A stretch of DNA of 64,000 nt from an uncultured Bacteroides sp. (GCF_963677945.1 NZ_OY782578.1:434001-498000), one strand, 5' to 3'; positions 50,276 through 60,363 are shown, counted from the first letter of the stretch. Numbers and translations: made by a program. Notes: generated by a model not told the origin, from the sequence alone.

Positions 50276-50922
50276 ATAATCTGCCCGTCTATCATGTGAA
50301 TGGTTCTGTCGGTAATCTTAGCTAGTCCTTCGTCATGAGTAACGATTACAAATGTTTGCTCAAACTTATCGCGAAGATCAAAGAACAGTTGATGCAGTTC
50401 GTCTTTGTTATGTGTATCCAGACTTCCGGATGGCTCATCTGCTAGAATCACAGACGGATTATTAACCAAGGCACGCGCAACAGCCACGCGTTGCTTCTCT
50501 CCTCCTGAAAGTTCGTTTGGTTTATGAGACGAGCGTTCTGTCAGTCCCATAAAGTTTAATATTTCTTTTGCCTTTTTTGTAGCTTCTTTAGTAGAAGTTC
50601 CAGCAATAAATGCAGGAATCATCACATTTTCAAGAGCTGTAAACTCAGGTAACAGCTGATGAAACTGAAAAACAAATCCTATATGCTTATTACGGAAAAC
50701 AGCAAGATCTCTATCTTTCATACGGTTTATCTCCTGACCATTCATGTTAATCGTTCCCGCATCCGGTTTGTCCAAAGTTCCCATAATCTGAAGCAGAGTT
50801 GTTTTTCCGGCTCCACTTGGTCCAACAATACTTACTACCTCTCCTTTGGATATCTCAAGGTCAATTCCTTTTAAGACCTGCAAATCGCCAAAACTTTTTG
50901 TAATTCCTTCTAATTTTATCAT
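50272..50922 (-). CDS. ABC transporter ATP-binding protein, LolD-like
   Basis: 216 residues. Walker A '[12 protein letters not shown]' (about 34-45), signature '[15 protein letters not shown]' (about 138-152), Walker B '[12 protein letters not shown]' and H-loop 'FVIVTHD' are intact. It belongs to the MacB/LolD/FtsE clade. No permease is adjacent, which is usual for Bacteroidetes LolD-like ATPases whose LolCE partner is encoded elsewhere. It begins 3 bases after the tcdA gene on the same strand. Confidence 0.9.
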   Translation of the reverse strand: MIKLEGITKSFGDLQVLKGIDLEISKGEVVSIVGPSGAGKTTLLQIMGTLDKPDAGTINMNGQEINRMKDRDLAVFRNKHIGFVFQFHQLLPEFTALENVMIPAFIAGTSTKEATKKAKEILNFMGLTERSSHKPNELSGGEKQRVAVARALVNNPSVILADEPSGSLDTHNKDELHQLFFDLRDKFEQTFVIVTHDEGLAKITDRTIHMIDGQII

Positions 50923-50925
50923 CGT

Positions 50926-51639
50926 TTAAATTCGTTTTATTACGTATTCAGCCAGATAACACCCAAAAACGGCTGGCATATAACTTACAGTTCCAGTTGT
51001 AGACTTTTTATTCTGCTCGGTATCAGTTAAGAGAATAGCATTGGGATCAGCTTGTTCTGTACTGAAAACAACAGGCAGTTTCCGTTTCATTCCCATTTTT
51101 TGTAACCGCTTCCTAACAGCCTTACTTAATCCACAATGATAAGTATCCCAAAGATCGGCAAAACATACTTTAGTAATATCGCTTTTCGCTCCGGCTCCCA
51201 TGCTGGAAACAATTTTTAGTTCACGCTTCATGGAATTAAATATCAAAAAGCACTTTGGACTAATCGTATCTATGGCATCCACTACAAAATCAAACTTTGC
51301 AGAGTCTAATAATTCGGGGATATTTTCATCCTTAAGATATATGGGATATATCGTGAGTTTTAAGTCGGGATTGATATCTTTCAATCTGGCAGCCACAACA
51401 TCCGCTTTCAATTTTCCTATAGTGGAATTTAAAGCTGGTAGTTGACGATTAATATTCGACGGTTGAATAACATCAGCATCAACAATAGTCATTTGCCCCA
51501 CACCTGCACGACAAATCATTTCTGCAGCATAAGCACCAACACCACCTAATCCAACAACCAATACATGAGCATTGCGCAAACGATTCATTTTATCTTCGCC
51601 CAGCAAAAGTTGTGTTCGCTGTTCTCTTTCTTCCATCAA
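50926..51639 (-). CDS. tcdA: tRNA threonylcarbamoyladenosine dehydratase
   Basis: 237 residues, typical of TcdA, which uses ATP to cyclise t6A37 to ct6A in tRNAs. The nucleotide site is 'VLVVGLGGVGAYAAEMI' (about 26-42), then 'IVDADVIQPSNINRQLPAL' and 'VDAIDTISPKC'. It ends without the Cys-rich insertion seen in the paralogue at 11511, so this copy is the better candidate for the housekeeping enzyme. It overlaps the antiporter gene by four bases and precedes the LolD-like ATPase, so the three are co-transcribed. Confidence 0.9.
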   Translation of the reverse strand: MMEEREQRTQLLLGEDKMNRLRNAHVLVVGLGGVGAYAAEMICRAGVGQMTIVDADVIQPSNINRQLPALNSTIGKLKADVVAARLKDINPDLKLTIYPIYLKDENIPELLDSAKFDFVVDAIDTISPKCFLIFNSMKRELKIVSSMGAGAKSDITKVCFADLWDTYHCGLSKAVRKRLQKMGMKRKLPVVFSTEQADPNAILLTDTEQNKKSTTGTVSYMPAVFGCYLAEYVIKRI

Positions 51640-53768
51640 TTCTTCTTAAACCATTTATAAAACCACTGCCCCATTTTGTCATAATTCAAAGACTCATTAT
51701 GACCACGAGGATCAGAGAATGTAACATTATCCTGAGGTTCTCCATACTGATCAGGATAAACAACCAACAAACTATTATTCGAAAAATATTTAGAGAGTTG
51801 TGATGGTAATCTTTCAAATGAAGTATTATAAGATATAGAGCCCTTGCGTGCGCTTATAATAACTAGCAGATGGTCGAAGTTAACCTGTCCGGTCAACAAT
51901 AGTAAATCATCCCAATCAACTAATTCCGAGAACTCACTTCTCAAGCCTTTAAACTTCTTACTTATTAGAACTTTTAGGCGATCTAATGTCTCGGGATGTG
52001 CAAAGAAATGTACTCTACATCCCAACTGCTCTCCCATGCGACACAACTGATTTACCCATTTAGTAAATCCCGCTTCATATTCAGCCTTTTGAGGAACAGC
52101 TACAATAATCCGGCGAAGGGTATTAACAGGCATTAAACATTTTGCGATCATAATCTGACGATGAGTACCTTTCAGCAAGCTTTCTGCTGTTCCGCCCCAG
52201 AAAGAATCCACTAAGTTTATCTTGCGATGAAGACCTATCACCACATCAGAAACATTATATTCTTTAATTGTATGGATTATACCCGCAGCTATATTTAAAT
52301 CATACCGACTTACAGTGTGCATCTCTACATCAGCGGCAGCAGATATCATTGCTGATTTCTCAAGATATTTCTCGCCTTGAGCCTGCTTTACTGTAGATCC
52401 ATGATGATCATTTACAACATTTAGAGAAACCAATCCGTCTTTCCTTTTTGGACTTTTTATAATCAAAGCAAGATTCACAAGATTCACAATATTATCCGGA
52501 TTAGATATTGGAATCAATATATTTTCTTCACCTTTTGTTTCTCCAACCTTTTCCTGTGCTTCATTACTGATCGCTATTTTCTTTGATGCACGTTCGGTTA
52601 CAAAAGAACTGACAATAGTAGTTATTAGGATCATCAATATGGTTCCATTCAACACATCATCATTTAGCAAGCGCTCTCCATTATCCATAATAATATCATG
52701 CCCAATCAACACTGCAGCTAGTGATGCTGCCACTTTTGCACTACTCAATCCGAATATAATTCTTCTCTCGTTAGCGTTCATTCTATAAACTTTCTGAGTA
52801 ATAAAGGCCGCAATCCACTTGCTTATTAAAGGAACTAAAGTCATAACAATTGCCACTTCAAATGCTTTGCCTTCCAAGAAGAAGCTTTTCACATCAATAA
52901 TCATCCCCACTCCAATAAGGAAATAGGGTATAAAGAGGGCATTACCTACAAATTCCACATGATTCATTAGCGGAGAAACATGAGGAATCAAGCGATTGAA
53001 TACTAATCCAACCAGGAATGCACCCAAGATTCCTTCCAATCCGGCTAATTCCATAATACCAGCACCGAGAAAAAGCATGGCAAGGACAAAAACAAACTGC
53101 ATTACATTATCCTGATACCGACGGAAGAACCACCTGCCTATGCGAGGGAAGAAGAAAATAATCACAAAACAAGCCAAAGCTATTTTAGCAATAAGTAAGA
53201 ACCAAAAAAGTTGATCTACTTCGCTTTTAAACATTCCGGCAATTATTACCAACACAAATAATGCAAGAATTACAGTTATTGCAGTTCCACCAACCGTAAT
53301 ATTTACGCTCTTTTGTCGGCTAAGTCCATAACGACTGATAATTGGATATGAGACCAAGGTATGTGAAGCAAACATACTAGCTAATAATATAGAAGTAACA
53401 ATCCCATAATTCAATATTGTCATATTGCTAAATATTCCCAATACAGTTGGTATGGTAAAAGTTATTAAGCCAAAAACAAATGCTTTTTTCTTATTTTTCT
53501 TAAAATCAGCCATGTCCATTTCAAGACCGGCAAGGAACATTATATAATATAGGCCAACTTTCCCAAACAATTCAAAACTGCTATCACGCTCCAGAATATT
53601 AAAACCGTGTCCTCCAATTAATACTCCGGCCAGAATCATGCCGATTATATGTGGTATATGCAACCGGTCCAGTAATATTGGGGCAAAAAGGATAATTGCC
53701 AGTACTAAAAAGAAGATCCAGGTGGGGTCTGTTATGGGTAATTGTAAGCTAAAGTCAAACAAATACAT
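51636..53768 (-). CDS. Cation/proton antiporter (CPA2) with C-terminal universal stress domains
   Basis: 710 residues. The N-terminal 400 residues form a Na+/H+ exchanger domain of about 12-13 helices ('PHIIGMILAGVLIGGHGFNILE', split, near 38-60; 'GTLSD'-type motifs absent). The C-terminal part, about 425-690, resembles two UspA-like domains ('ILIPISNPDNIVNLVNLAL' and 'RIIVAVPQKAEYEAGFTKWV'). CPA2 proteins exchange K+ or Na+ for H+. The Usp part may sense nucleotides or stress. First gene of the antiporter-tcdA-lolD unit. Confidence 0.88.
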   Translation of the reverse strand: MYLFDFSLQLPITDPTWIFFLVLAIILFAPILLDRLHIPHIIGMILAGVLIGGHGFNILERDSSFELFGKVGLYYIMFLAGLEMDMADFKKNKKKAFVFGLITFTIPTVLGIFSNMTILNYGIVTSILLASMFASHTLVSYPIISRYGLSRQKSVNITVGGTAITVILALFVLVIIAGMFKSEVDQLFWFLLIAKIALACFVIIFFFPRIGRWFFRRYQDNVMQFVFVLAMLFLGAGIMELAGLEGILGAFLVGLVFNRLIPHVSPLMNHVEFVGNALFIPYFLIGVGMIIDVKSFFLEGKAFEVAIVMTLVPLISKWIAAFITQKVYRMNANERRIIFGLSSAKVAASLAAVLIGHDIIMDNGERLLNDDVLNGTILMILITTIVSSFVTERASKKIAISNEAQEKVGETKGEENILIPISNPDNIVNLVNLALIIKSPKRKDGLVSLNVVNDHHGSTVKQAQGEKYLEKSAMISAAADVEMHTVSRYDLNIAAGIIHTIKEYNVSDVVIGLHRKINLVDSFWGGTAESLLKGTHRQIMIAKCLMPVNTLRRIIVAVPQKAEYEAGFTKWVNQLCRMGEQLGCRVHFFAHPETLDRLKVLISKKFKGLRSEFSELVDWDDLLLLTGQVNFDHLLVIISARKGSISYNTSFERLPSQLSKYFSNNSLLVVYPDQYGEPQDNVTFSDPRGHNESLNYDKMGQWFYKWFKKN

Positions 53769-53889
53769 AAGGTAGATATTATTAAATTCTTATTCCTCGC
53801 ACAAAAAAACAAAAAAAAGAGGAGATTACAAAAAAGAGTTAGTAAAAAGAATAACACATGCCAATTTCTGATGATAAGAGCAATGCGCT

Positions 53890-55650
53890 TTATCTTACCA
53901 CAGCAAAAGGAAGTTTATACTTTCTAATAGAGCCAGCTAAACTGTGCATCTCAACATACGCTATATATAAGCCTACCCGACAAGTACTTTTATCTTCTTG
54001 TCTTCCATCCCATTCAATCATTCCTTCAGCTGATAGTTCTAAATTTCTACCCAAAGAACAAACCTCACGACCTGAGGCTTCAAATATACTAATCTTAGCA
54101 ATAGCCCCCTCTTCAGAAAGCAAATAGCGGATTTGTAATTTATTGCTTTCACTACTTTCTGGTGAAAATAAATTTTTCTCTAACCAAAACTCAGCATTTG
54201 TCTTATCATTTTCATTTATAGTACATTTATTCGGGGCTCCAGGAGTTCCATATCCAGAAGAAAAAGAAGCAGACATCCAGTTTGATGGTTCGGAAGAAAG
54301 TAATTCCTGACTTTTCTTTTCCAAAGCAACACCACTTTTATCCGTTAATAAAGTAGTGTGCATTGATTCAGAATAAGTCATTTCATCTAGCAGATCTCCC
54401 TTTGCTGAAATCAAAAACAATTTTCCTTCCTTGTTGAGCAAATCTGGTAGATATTCTATTTGTACGCCTTTAGATGCGTCACATTTATATTGAGATGACA
54501 CCTTATCAATCTTATTAGTAAAGAAGATTTCGGTATGTGGTATAAAACTTTCAGATGTACAATTCAAAGAGATCGGCTCAGAACGAGTTCCATCCTCTTT
54601 TTGGTAAGAAAGAAATAACTGATTAAAAGGCAACACTTTTTCTGATACATTGGTCAATTCAATATATGGAACACCTTCAGACCTCGGATTAAACAACAAT
54701 TCATTAAATAGCACATCACCTGCTTCAACCTGTTCGGGAATAGAAACCTCCAATGCAATGGGAGCCATAAGAGTATTTCCTGAAACATCAATCAAATCAT
54801 GCAACTTAATTTCTACTTTTTCACCAGCTTTTAAAGAACTGTTTAGGATCAGTTTTACACTCCTTCCGCAAGGATAATCAGGAATAGCTTTATTAAAAGA
54901 AATGGCAGAGTTTAAACTAGTATAATTATCTAGTCGACCAAGTGAGATAACACTCATTGGTTTACTAAAATTTATCACTAGTGTATCTGAAGATTGTATA
55001 AAAGAAGAAAGAACATCAATCTTAGCTTTATCAGGCAAACTCTTTTTTAAAGAATTAGCTTTCCCCGGAGTTCCACCTTTCGAATCATTTGTTGCACACC
55101 AGTTTAATGCATCATTAGAAAGATTATCAGGATCAATACACTCCAAAGAATATCCTCCATCCTTCTTTTTATTATCTTTATACCAGGAATCTGTATAATC
55201 TACCCAGGAAATAAGATTGCCATATTCATCCTCCAGCCAAAGAAGCTTACCCGTATTTAACAAAGCAGGGAATGAGGATACTCCGGTAACTAAAATTCCG
55301 TTTGCAGTCCATAAATCCTTGTATTTTTGATTAGTAAGAACTATATAGCTTTTGGCATCAACCGTTATATCCGGTAAAAGATATTTCTTTCCTCCATAAT
55401 TGAGAATGCATTTTTTAAGAGAAATAACATTATCTGTTCGGTTGTACAGCTCAATATATTCCGATTCAGGTAGTCCGCTTATTCCCTTTGGATTAACCAT
55501 TATTTCATTGAATATAATAGAACCAAATTCTATAGTATTTACCTCACAAATAGCGGTTTTATTTAAAAATTCATTAAAAAGAAGCTTATTTGCGAATGCA
55601 AAGCAACAAAAAGAGTCTAAAAAACAAATAATAAATGCAATTCTTTTCAT
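53890..55650 (-). CDS. Secreted lamin-tail-domain protein with FlgD-like C-terminus
   Basis: 586 residues. A signal peptide is likely at about 1-20. A lamin tail domain spans about 45-165 ('IIFNEIMVNPKG', 'SEYIELYNRTDNVISLKKC', 'YLLPDITVDAKSYIVLTN') and a second, weaker one about 312-440 ('VLFNELLFNPRSEGVPYIELTNVSEK', split). The C-terminus 'GMIEWDGRQEDKSTCRVGLYIAYVEM' is the FlgD-Ig/gliding-type 'WDG...G.Y' motif. Such proteins are surface or exported, sometimes with nuclease partners. No catalytic domain seen. Divergent from asd. Confidence 0.8.
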   Translation of the reverse strand: MKRIAFIICFLDSFCCFAFANKLLFNEFLNKTAICEVNTIEFGSIIFNEIMVNPKGISGLPESEYIELYNRTDNVISLKKCILNYGGKKYLLPDITVDAKSYIVLTNQKYKDLWTANGILVTGVSSFPALLNTGKLLWLEDEYGNLISWVDYTDSWYKDNKKKDGGYSLECIDPDNLSNDALNWCATNDSKGGTPGKANSLKKSLPDKAKIDVLSSFIQSSDTLVINFSKPMSVISLGRLDNYTSLNSAISFNKAIPDYPCGRSVKLILNSSLKAGEKVEIKLHDLIDVSGNTLMAPIALEVSIPEQVEAGDVLFNELLFNPRSEGVPYIELTNVSEKVLPFNQLFLSYQKEDGTRSEPISLNCTSESFIPHTEIFFTNKIDKVSSQYKCDASKGVQIEYLPDLLNKEGKLFLISAKGDLLDEMTYSESMHTTLLTDKSGVALEKKSQELLSSEPSNWMSASFSSGYGTPGAPNKCTINENDKTNAEFWLEKNLFSPESSESNKLQIRYLLSEEGAIAKISIFEASGREVCSLGRNLELSAEGMIEWDGRQEDKSTCRVGLYIAYVEMHSLAGSIRKYKLPFAVVR

Positions 55651-55679
55651 TTTATCTCATCTAATATTGCAAAATGTTA

Positions 55680-55708
55680 TATTTTTGCAGCTGAATTCAT
55701 ATCAGCTG
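55680..55708 (+). promoter_or_regulatory. asd -7 box followed by a perfect palindrome
   Basis: TATTTTTG (55680-55687) matches the -7 consensus. It is followed directly by CAGCTGA-attcata-TCAGCTG (55688-55708), a 7-base perfect inverted repeat covering the expected transcription start, a good position for an operator or a 5' hairpin. Confidence 0.45.
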
Positions 55709-55757
55709 TAAAGGTATGATAAATAAAGGTATTAATTACAACTAAAGAAAAGAAAAG

Positions 55758-56765
55758 ATGAAAGTAGCTATCGTTGGTGTAAGCGGCGCAGTAGGTCAAG
55801 AGTTCCTACGTGTCCTCGATGAAAGAAATTTCCCTATGGATGAGTTAGTATTGTTCGGTTCCAAACGTAGTGCCGGAAGTAAATACACTTTCCGCGGTAA
55901 ACAGATCGAGGTTAAACTATTACAACACAACGACGACTTTAAAGGTGTAGATATAGCCTTTACTTCTGCCGGTGGGGGTACTTCATTGGAATTTGCAGAA
56001 ACTATAACTAAATATGGTGCTGTGATGATTGATAACTCCAGCGCTTTCCGTATGGAAAAAGATGTTCCTTTAGTAGTTCCTGAAGTGAATCCGGAAGATG
56101 CAAAAAATCGTCCACGTGGCATTATTGCAAATCCAAACTGTACAACTATTCAGATGGTAGTAGCTCTAAAAGCTATTGAGAAGATCTCTCATATTAAAAA
56201 AGTACATGTATCCACTTACCAGGCTGCAAGTGGTGCCGGTGCTGCTGCTATGGACGAGCTATACGAACAATATCGTCAGGTATTAGCTGGTGAAGAAGTC
56301 ACAGTTGATAAATTTGCATATCAGTTGGCATTCAACTTGATTCCTCAGGTTGATGTATTTACAGATAATGGATATACTAAGGAAGAAATGAAGATGTATA
56401 ATGAAACCCGCAAGATTATGCACTCTGATATAGAGGTAAGTGCAACTTGTGTCCGTGTACCATCTTTAAGAGCACATTCTGAAAGTACATGGATTGAAAC
56501 AGAACGTCCTATTTCAATTGAAGAAGCACGCGAAGCATTTGCAAATGGAGAAGGATTGGTATTACAAGACAACCCTGCAAAGAAAGAATATCCTATGCCT
56601 TTATTTATTGCAGGAAAAGATCCAGTATATGTAGGCCGTATCCGCAAAGACTTGACAAATGAAAACGGTCTGACCTTCTGGACTGTAAGTGATCAGATCA
56701 AAAAAGGAGCTGCGTTAAATGCAGTACAAATTGCTGAATATCTAATTAAAGAAAAAAATATTTAA
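55758..56765 (+). CDS. asd: Aspartate-semialdehyde dehydrogenase
   Basis: 335 residues. NADPH site '[18 protein letters not shown]' (3-20), catalytic Cys in '[16 protein letters not shown]' (about 129), and '[17 protein letters not shown]'. The catalytic His lies in '[13 protein letters not shown]' (about 239). It reduces aspartyl phosphate to the semialdehyde for lysine/DAP, threonine and methionine synthesis. Single gene with its own terminator. Confidence 0.96.
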   Translation: MKVAIVGVSGAVGQEFLRVLDERNFPMDELVLFGSKRSAGSKYTFRGKQIEVKLLQHNDDFKGVDIAFTSAGGGTSLEFAETITKYGAVMIDNSSAFRMEKDVPLVVPEVNPEDAKNRPRGIIANPNCTTIQMVVALKAIEKISHIKKVHVSTYQAASGAGAAAMDELYEQYRQVLAGEEVTVDKFAYQLAFNLIPQVDVFTDNGYTKEEMKMYNETRKIMHSDIEVSATCVRVPSLRAHSESTWIETERPISIEEAREAFANGEGLVLQDNPAKKEYPMPLFIAGKDPVYVGRIRKDLTNENGLTFWTVSDQIKKGAALNAVQIAEYLIKEKNI

Positions 56766-56810
56766 TTGATTATCAGGCACAAAAGTGTCATTTTCATGAT
56801 TAAAAACATC

Positions 56811-56859
56811 AGAAATTTGTGTAAAAAGGTCAATCCTTCTACACAAATTTCTTTTTTTT
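56811..56859 (+). terminator. Terminator of asd, directly before the hdr-flx promoter
   Basis: AGAAATTTGTGTA (56811-56823) pairs perfectly with TACACAAATTTCT (56840-56852), followed by T8. It separates asd from the following operon. Confidence 0.9.
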
Positions 56860-56864
56860 CTGCA

Positions 56865-56917
56865 TACATTTGCATCTAAAGACCGCCATGAATGTCTTTG
56901 TAATAAATAACGGTCTT
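56865..56917 (+). promoter_or_regulatory. hdr-flx operon -7 box and 5' leader hairpin
   Basis: TACATTTG at 56865-56872 is the -7 box. The leader then contains AAGACCG (56879-56885) / CGGTCTT (56911-56917), a perfect 7-base stem with a 25-base loop, ending 32 bases before the hdrC start codon. I see no clear Rex-type palindrome. Confidence 0.5.
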
Positions 56918-56948
56918 ACTAATTAATTAATCATATTTTCAAGTAAAC

Positions 56949-57512
56949 ATGGAAAACAAAAACAAGATTTCCGGGGAAATACACTCACATACCGGCGTAG
57001 AAGTTGCGCGCTGTTATCAATGTGGAAAGTGTACAGCCGGGTGTGTTCTTGCTTCAGAAATGAACTTTCCGCCAAGTTATTTGATGCGACTGTTACAGAC
57101 AGGAACAGAGGAAAACTATGACAGAATACTTCGTTCCAATACGATTTGGCTATGTCTGAACTGCGAAAACTGTTTAGGTCGATGTCCGATGGAGATCGAT
57201 ATTCCTAAAATTATGGATTATCTTCGTGAGCAATCGCTCAACAAGAAAAAAGTTAATCGCGATGCAAATCCGATTGTTTCTTTTCACAAGTCATTCCTTG
57301 ATTCCATTAAGTACACCGGCCGGCTTTATGAAGTTGGTTTAATTGCAGCATTTAAAGCTCGTACATTCCGTCTCACTCAAGACGTGAAATTAGCCCCTAA
57401 GATGTATTTGAACGGGAAATTAAATCTAATGCCAGAAATGATAAAAGATAAGAAAGGCGTTAGAGAAATTTTTTCTAAGACGATTGATAACCCTAAGACT
57501 AAAAATAAATGA
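56949..57512 (+). CDS. hdrC: HdrC-like iron-sulfur subunit
   Basis: 187 residues, soluble. Two [4Fe-4S] motifs: 'CYQCGKCTAGCVLA' (about 22-35) and 'CLNCENCLGRCPMEID' (about 74-89). HdrC relays electrons between HdrA and HdrB. First gene of the seven-gene operon 56949-63474; its stop overlaps the hdrB start by four bases. The set without a hydrogenase but with NAD-linked Flx subunits matches the FlxABCD-HdrABC complexes described in Desulfovibrio and other anaerobes. Confidence 0.92.
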   Translation: MENKNKISGEIHSHTGVEVARCYQCGKCTAGCVLASEMNFPPSYLMRLLQTGTEENYDRILRSNTIWLCLNCENCLGRCPMEIDIPKIMDYLREQSLNKKKVNRDANPIVSFHKSFLDSIKYTGRLYEVGLIAAFKARTFRLTQDVKLAPKMYLNGKLNLMPEMIKDKKGVREIFSKTIDNPKTKNK

Positions 57513-58348
57513 AAATAGGTTTTTATCCGGGTTGTTCACTCAAAGGATCATCCCGCGAATACAATGAATCGGTAGTAGCGATTGCCAAAGCTTTAGATAT
57601 AGAATTGGTTGAAATTAAAGACTGGAACTGCTGTGGTGCAACAGCTGCCCATTCAATGAATGAGGAACTCTCACTTTCACTTCCTGCCAGAATATTAGCT
57701 CTTGCTGAAGCACAGGGACTAAAAGAAGTTGTTGTACCATGTGCTGCTTGTTATAACCGATTAATGGTTACTCAGCATGAATTGAAAGATAACAATAAAA
57801 GAGAACGAGTTACTGATATTATCAAGATGCCATATAGTGGAGATCTTAAAATTATCAATGTACTGCAAATGCTGGAAACTTATGCAATGGACAAAATCCA
57901 GGAAAAAGTAACTAAACCATTTGCTCACAAAGTAGCTTGCTATTATGGATGCTTATTGATACGTCCACATAAAATATTACAATTTGACCGCGTTGAAGAT
58001 CCACAAAGCATGGATGCTATGGTTAAACTAATAGGTGGAACTCCTATTAACTGGGCTTTCAAAACAGAATGTTGTGGTGCTGGATTATCAGTTTCACGCA
58101 CTGATCTTGTTGCAAAACTATCCGGAAATATTCTGAAAGATGCAACAGAACGCGATGCAAAGGCTATTATTGTAGCTTGTCCTATGTGCCAGTCTAACCT
58201 GGATATGCGCCGCGGAGCTATCAACGAAACTTTAAGTAACCCTTCTGACATTCCTGTTATCTTTATCACTCAGGCAATTGGTCTTGCTTTAGGCCTCAGC
58301 CCGAAAGAATTAGGATTGGAACGTCATTTTGTAAATGTAAAATTGTAA
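57509..58348 (+). CDS. hdrB: HdrB-like catalytic subunit (CCG domains)
   Basis: 279 residues with the two cysteine-rich CCG domains that hold the non-cubane clusters of HdrB. First set: 'GCSLKG', 'WNCCGATAAHS', 'VPCAACYNRLM'. Second set: 'ACYYGCLL', 'TECCGAGLSVS', 'ACPMCQSNLDMR'. All signature Cys are present, so disulfide (or similar) reduction is expected. The natural disulfide substrate in this organism is unknown: methanogen CoM-S-S-CoB is not expected and no dsrC is in the window. Confidence 0.93.
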   Translation: MKIGFYPGCSLKGSSREYNESVVAIAKALDIELVEIKDWNCCGATAAHSMNEELSLSLPARILALAEAQGLKEVVVPCAACYNRLMVTQHELKDNNKRERVTDIIKMPYSGDLKIINVLQMLETYAMDKIQEKVTKPFAHKVACYYGCLLIRPHKILQFDRVEDPQSMDAMVKLIGGTPINWAFKTECCGAGLSVSRTDLVAKLSGNILKDATERDAKAIIVACPMCQSNLDMRRGAINETLSNPSDIPVIFITQAIGLALGLSPKELGLERHFVNVKL

Positions 58349-58352
58349 TAGT

Positions 58353-60353
58353 ATGTCAAAGATAGGAGTTTTTATCTGCCACTGCGGTGAAAATATTAGT
58401 GCTACCGTCGATTGCGAGAAAGTAGCACAAGATATCCGCAAAGTGGAGGGCGTAGAATATGCCATTGACTATAAATATATGTGTTCCGATCCGGGACAAA
58501 CGCTTATAAAGGATGCTATCAAAGAGCATCACTTAGATGGTGTAGTTGTAGGTTCCTGCTCACCTCGTATGCACGAACCAACCTTTAGAAAAGCATGCGC
58601 AGAAGCCGGCCTGAATCCTTTTTTATGTGAAATGGCCAACCTTCGCGAGCACTGTTCATGGGTGCACGAAAAAGGTGAAGCTACAACAGAGAAAGCATTT
58701 GACCTTGTAAAAATGCTGGTGGAAAAGGTAAAGCGCAATAAACCGTTAGATTCCATCAAAGTGCCAATCACTAAGAAGGCTTTGGTTATTGGTGGTGGTA
58801 TTGCCGGTATACAAGCAAGTTTGGACATTGCCAATACTGGTCATCAGGTAATCTTAATCGAAAAAGATCCTTCTATAGGTGGACACATGTCTCAGTTATC
58901 TGAAACTTTCCCTACCCTGGACTGTTCACAATGTATTCTTACTCCACGAATGGTGGAGGTTGCACAGCATCCTAATATCACTTTGTACACTTATGCTGAG
59001 CTTGAAAGCCTTGAAGGATTTATCGGTAATTTTACTGCTAAAATCAGATTAAAAGCAAAAAGTGTAGACCATAAGAAATGCACCGGTTGTGGAGCCTGTT
59101 TTCAAAAGTGCCCGCAAAAAAGAATTCCTAGTGAATTCAATGCCGGACTTGGTACACGTACTGCTATTTATGTACCATTTCCACAAGCAGTTCCTAACAA
59201 GCCGGTAATTGACCGTGAACATTGTAATTATTATAAACGCGGCAAATGTAAGATTTGTGAAGCAACTTGTCCAACAGGAGCTATTGAATGGGATAAAGAA
59301 GATGAAATCCTTACAGAACAGGTAGGAGCTATTGTTGTAACTACAGGGTTCAATGTAAAAGGAACCGATTTCTTCCCTGAATACGGTTACGGACAATACA
59401 AAGATGTGATCACTGGTTTGCAGTTTGAACGTCTGGCATCGGCTTCTGGTCCTACTTTAGGAGAGATACGCCGTCCATCAGATGGTACAATTCCTAAGAA
59501 GATTGTCTTCATAGCTTGTGCCGGTTCACGTGACGAAGCCAAAGGCATTCCTTATTGCTCAAAGATTTGCTGTATGTACACAGCTAAGCATGCAATGCTT
59601 TATCAACATAAGGTTCACGATGGTGAATCGACTGTATTCTATATGGACATCCGTGCCGGAGGTAAGAACTATGAAGAGTTTGTACGCCGTGCCATTGAGG
59701 AAGATCATGTAAACTATGTTCGTGGTCGTGTTGCCAGAGTATATGAAAAGAATGGTAAACTAATCGTTAAAGGTGTAGACACTTTGCTTAGCGGAGAACA
59801 AGTGGAGATTGAAGTAGACATGGTAGTGCTTGCTACTGCCGGTGTATCTAATTGTGGAGCAGAACAGCTGGCACAAAAGATGCACATCTCTTATGACCCA
59901 TACCATTTCTTTGCAGAAGCTCACCCAAAGTTGAAGCCTGTTGAAACAAATACTGCGGGTATTTTCCTTGCCGGAGCTTGTCAGGCACCGAAGGATATTC
60001 CTGAAACAGTAGGTATGGCATCGGGTGCAGCAGTAAAAGTTGCCGGACTTTTCTCTAACAACGAATTGGTACGTGAACCGCTTATTGCTGTGGTTAACCG
60101 TTCTGCGCCTCCTGTATTCAGTACTTGTGTGGGTTGCTTTATGTGTCAGACTGCTTGTCCTTACAATGCAATTGAGCGCGAAGAGATCAAAGGTAGAGAT
60201 GGAAAAGTAATTAAAACAGTTGCCAAGGTTAACCCGGGACTTTGTCAGGGTTGCGGAACTTGCGTTGCTTTCTGCCGTTCTAAATCAATCGATATCCAAG
60301 GATACTCAAACGAACAAATGTTCGCTGAAGTGATGTCTTTATTGAATCATTAA
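58353..60353 (+). CDS. hdrA: HdrA-like flavin-binding electron-bifurcating subunit
   Basis: 666 residues, a full HdrA. The N-terminal part has 'FICHCGENIS' and Cys of the extra cluster. The FAD domain is 'ALVIGGGIAGIQASLDIA' (about 145-162) with 'TLDCSQCILTPRMVEVA'. Ferredoxin motifs are 'CTGCGACFQKCP' (about 243), 'CKICEATCP', and C-terminal pairs 'CVGCFMCQTACP' and 'CQGCGTCVAFCRSK' (about 591-645). HdrA holds the bifurcating FAD that splits electrons between ferredoxin and HdrBC. It follows hdrB by 4 bases. Confidence 0.95.
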   Translation: MSKIGVFICHCGENISATVDCEKVAQDIRKVEGVEYAIDYKYMCSDPGQTLIKDAIKEHHLDGVVVGSCSPRMHEPTFRKACAEAGLNPFLCEMANLREHCSWVHEKGEATTEKAFDLVKMLVEKVKRNKPLDSIKVPITKKALVIGGGIAGIQASLDIANTGHQVILIEKDPSIGGHMSQLSETFPTLDCSQCILTPRMVEVAQHPNITLYTYAELESLEGFIGNFTAKIRLKAKSVDHKKCTGCGACFQKCPQKRIPSEFNAGLGTRTAIYVPFPQAVPNKPVIDREHCNYYKRGKCKICEATCPTGAIEWDKEDEILTEQVGAIVVTTGFNVKGTDFFPEYGYGQYKDVITGLQFERLASASGPTLGEIRRPSDGTIPKKIVFIACAGSRDEAKGIPYCSKICCMYTAKHAMLYQHKVHDGESTVFYMDIRAGGKNYEEFVRRAIEEDHVNYVRGRVARVYEKNGKLIVKGVDTLLSGEQVEIEVDMVVLATAGVSNCGAEQLAQKMHISYDPYHFFAEAHPKLKPVETNTAGIFLAGACQAPKDIPETVGMASGAAVKVAGLFSNNELVREPLIAVVNRSAPPVFSTCVGCFMCQTACPYNAIEREEIKGRDGKVIKTVAKVNPGLCQGCGTCVAFCRSKSIDIQGYSNEQMFAEVMSLLNH

Positions 60354-60363
60354 CAGATAAACC

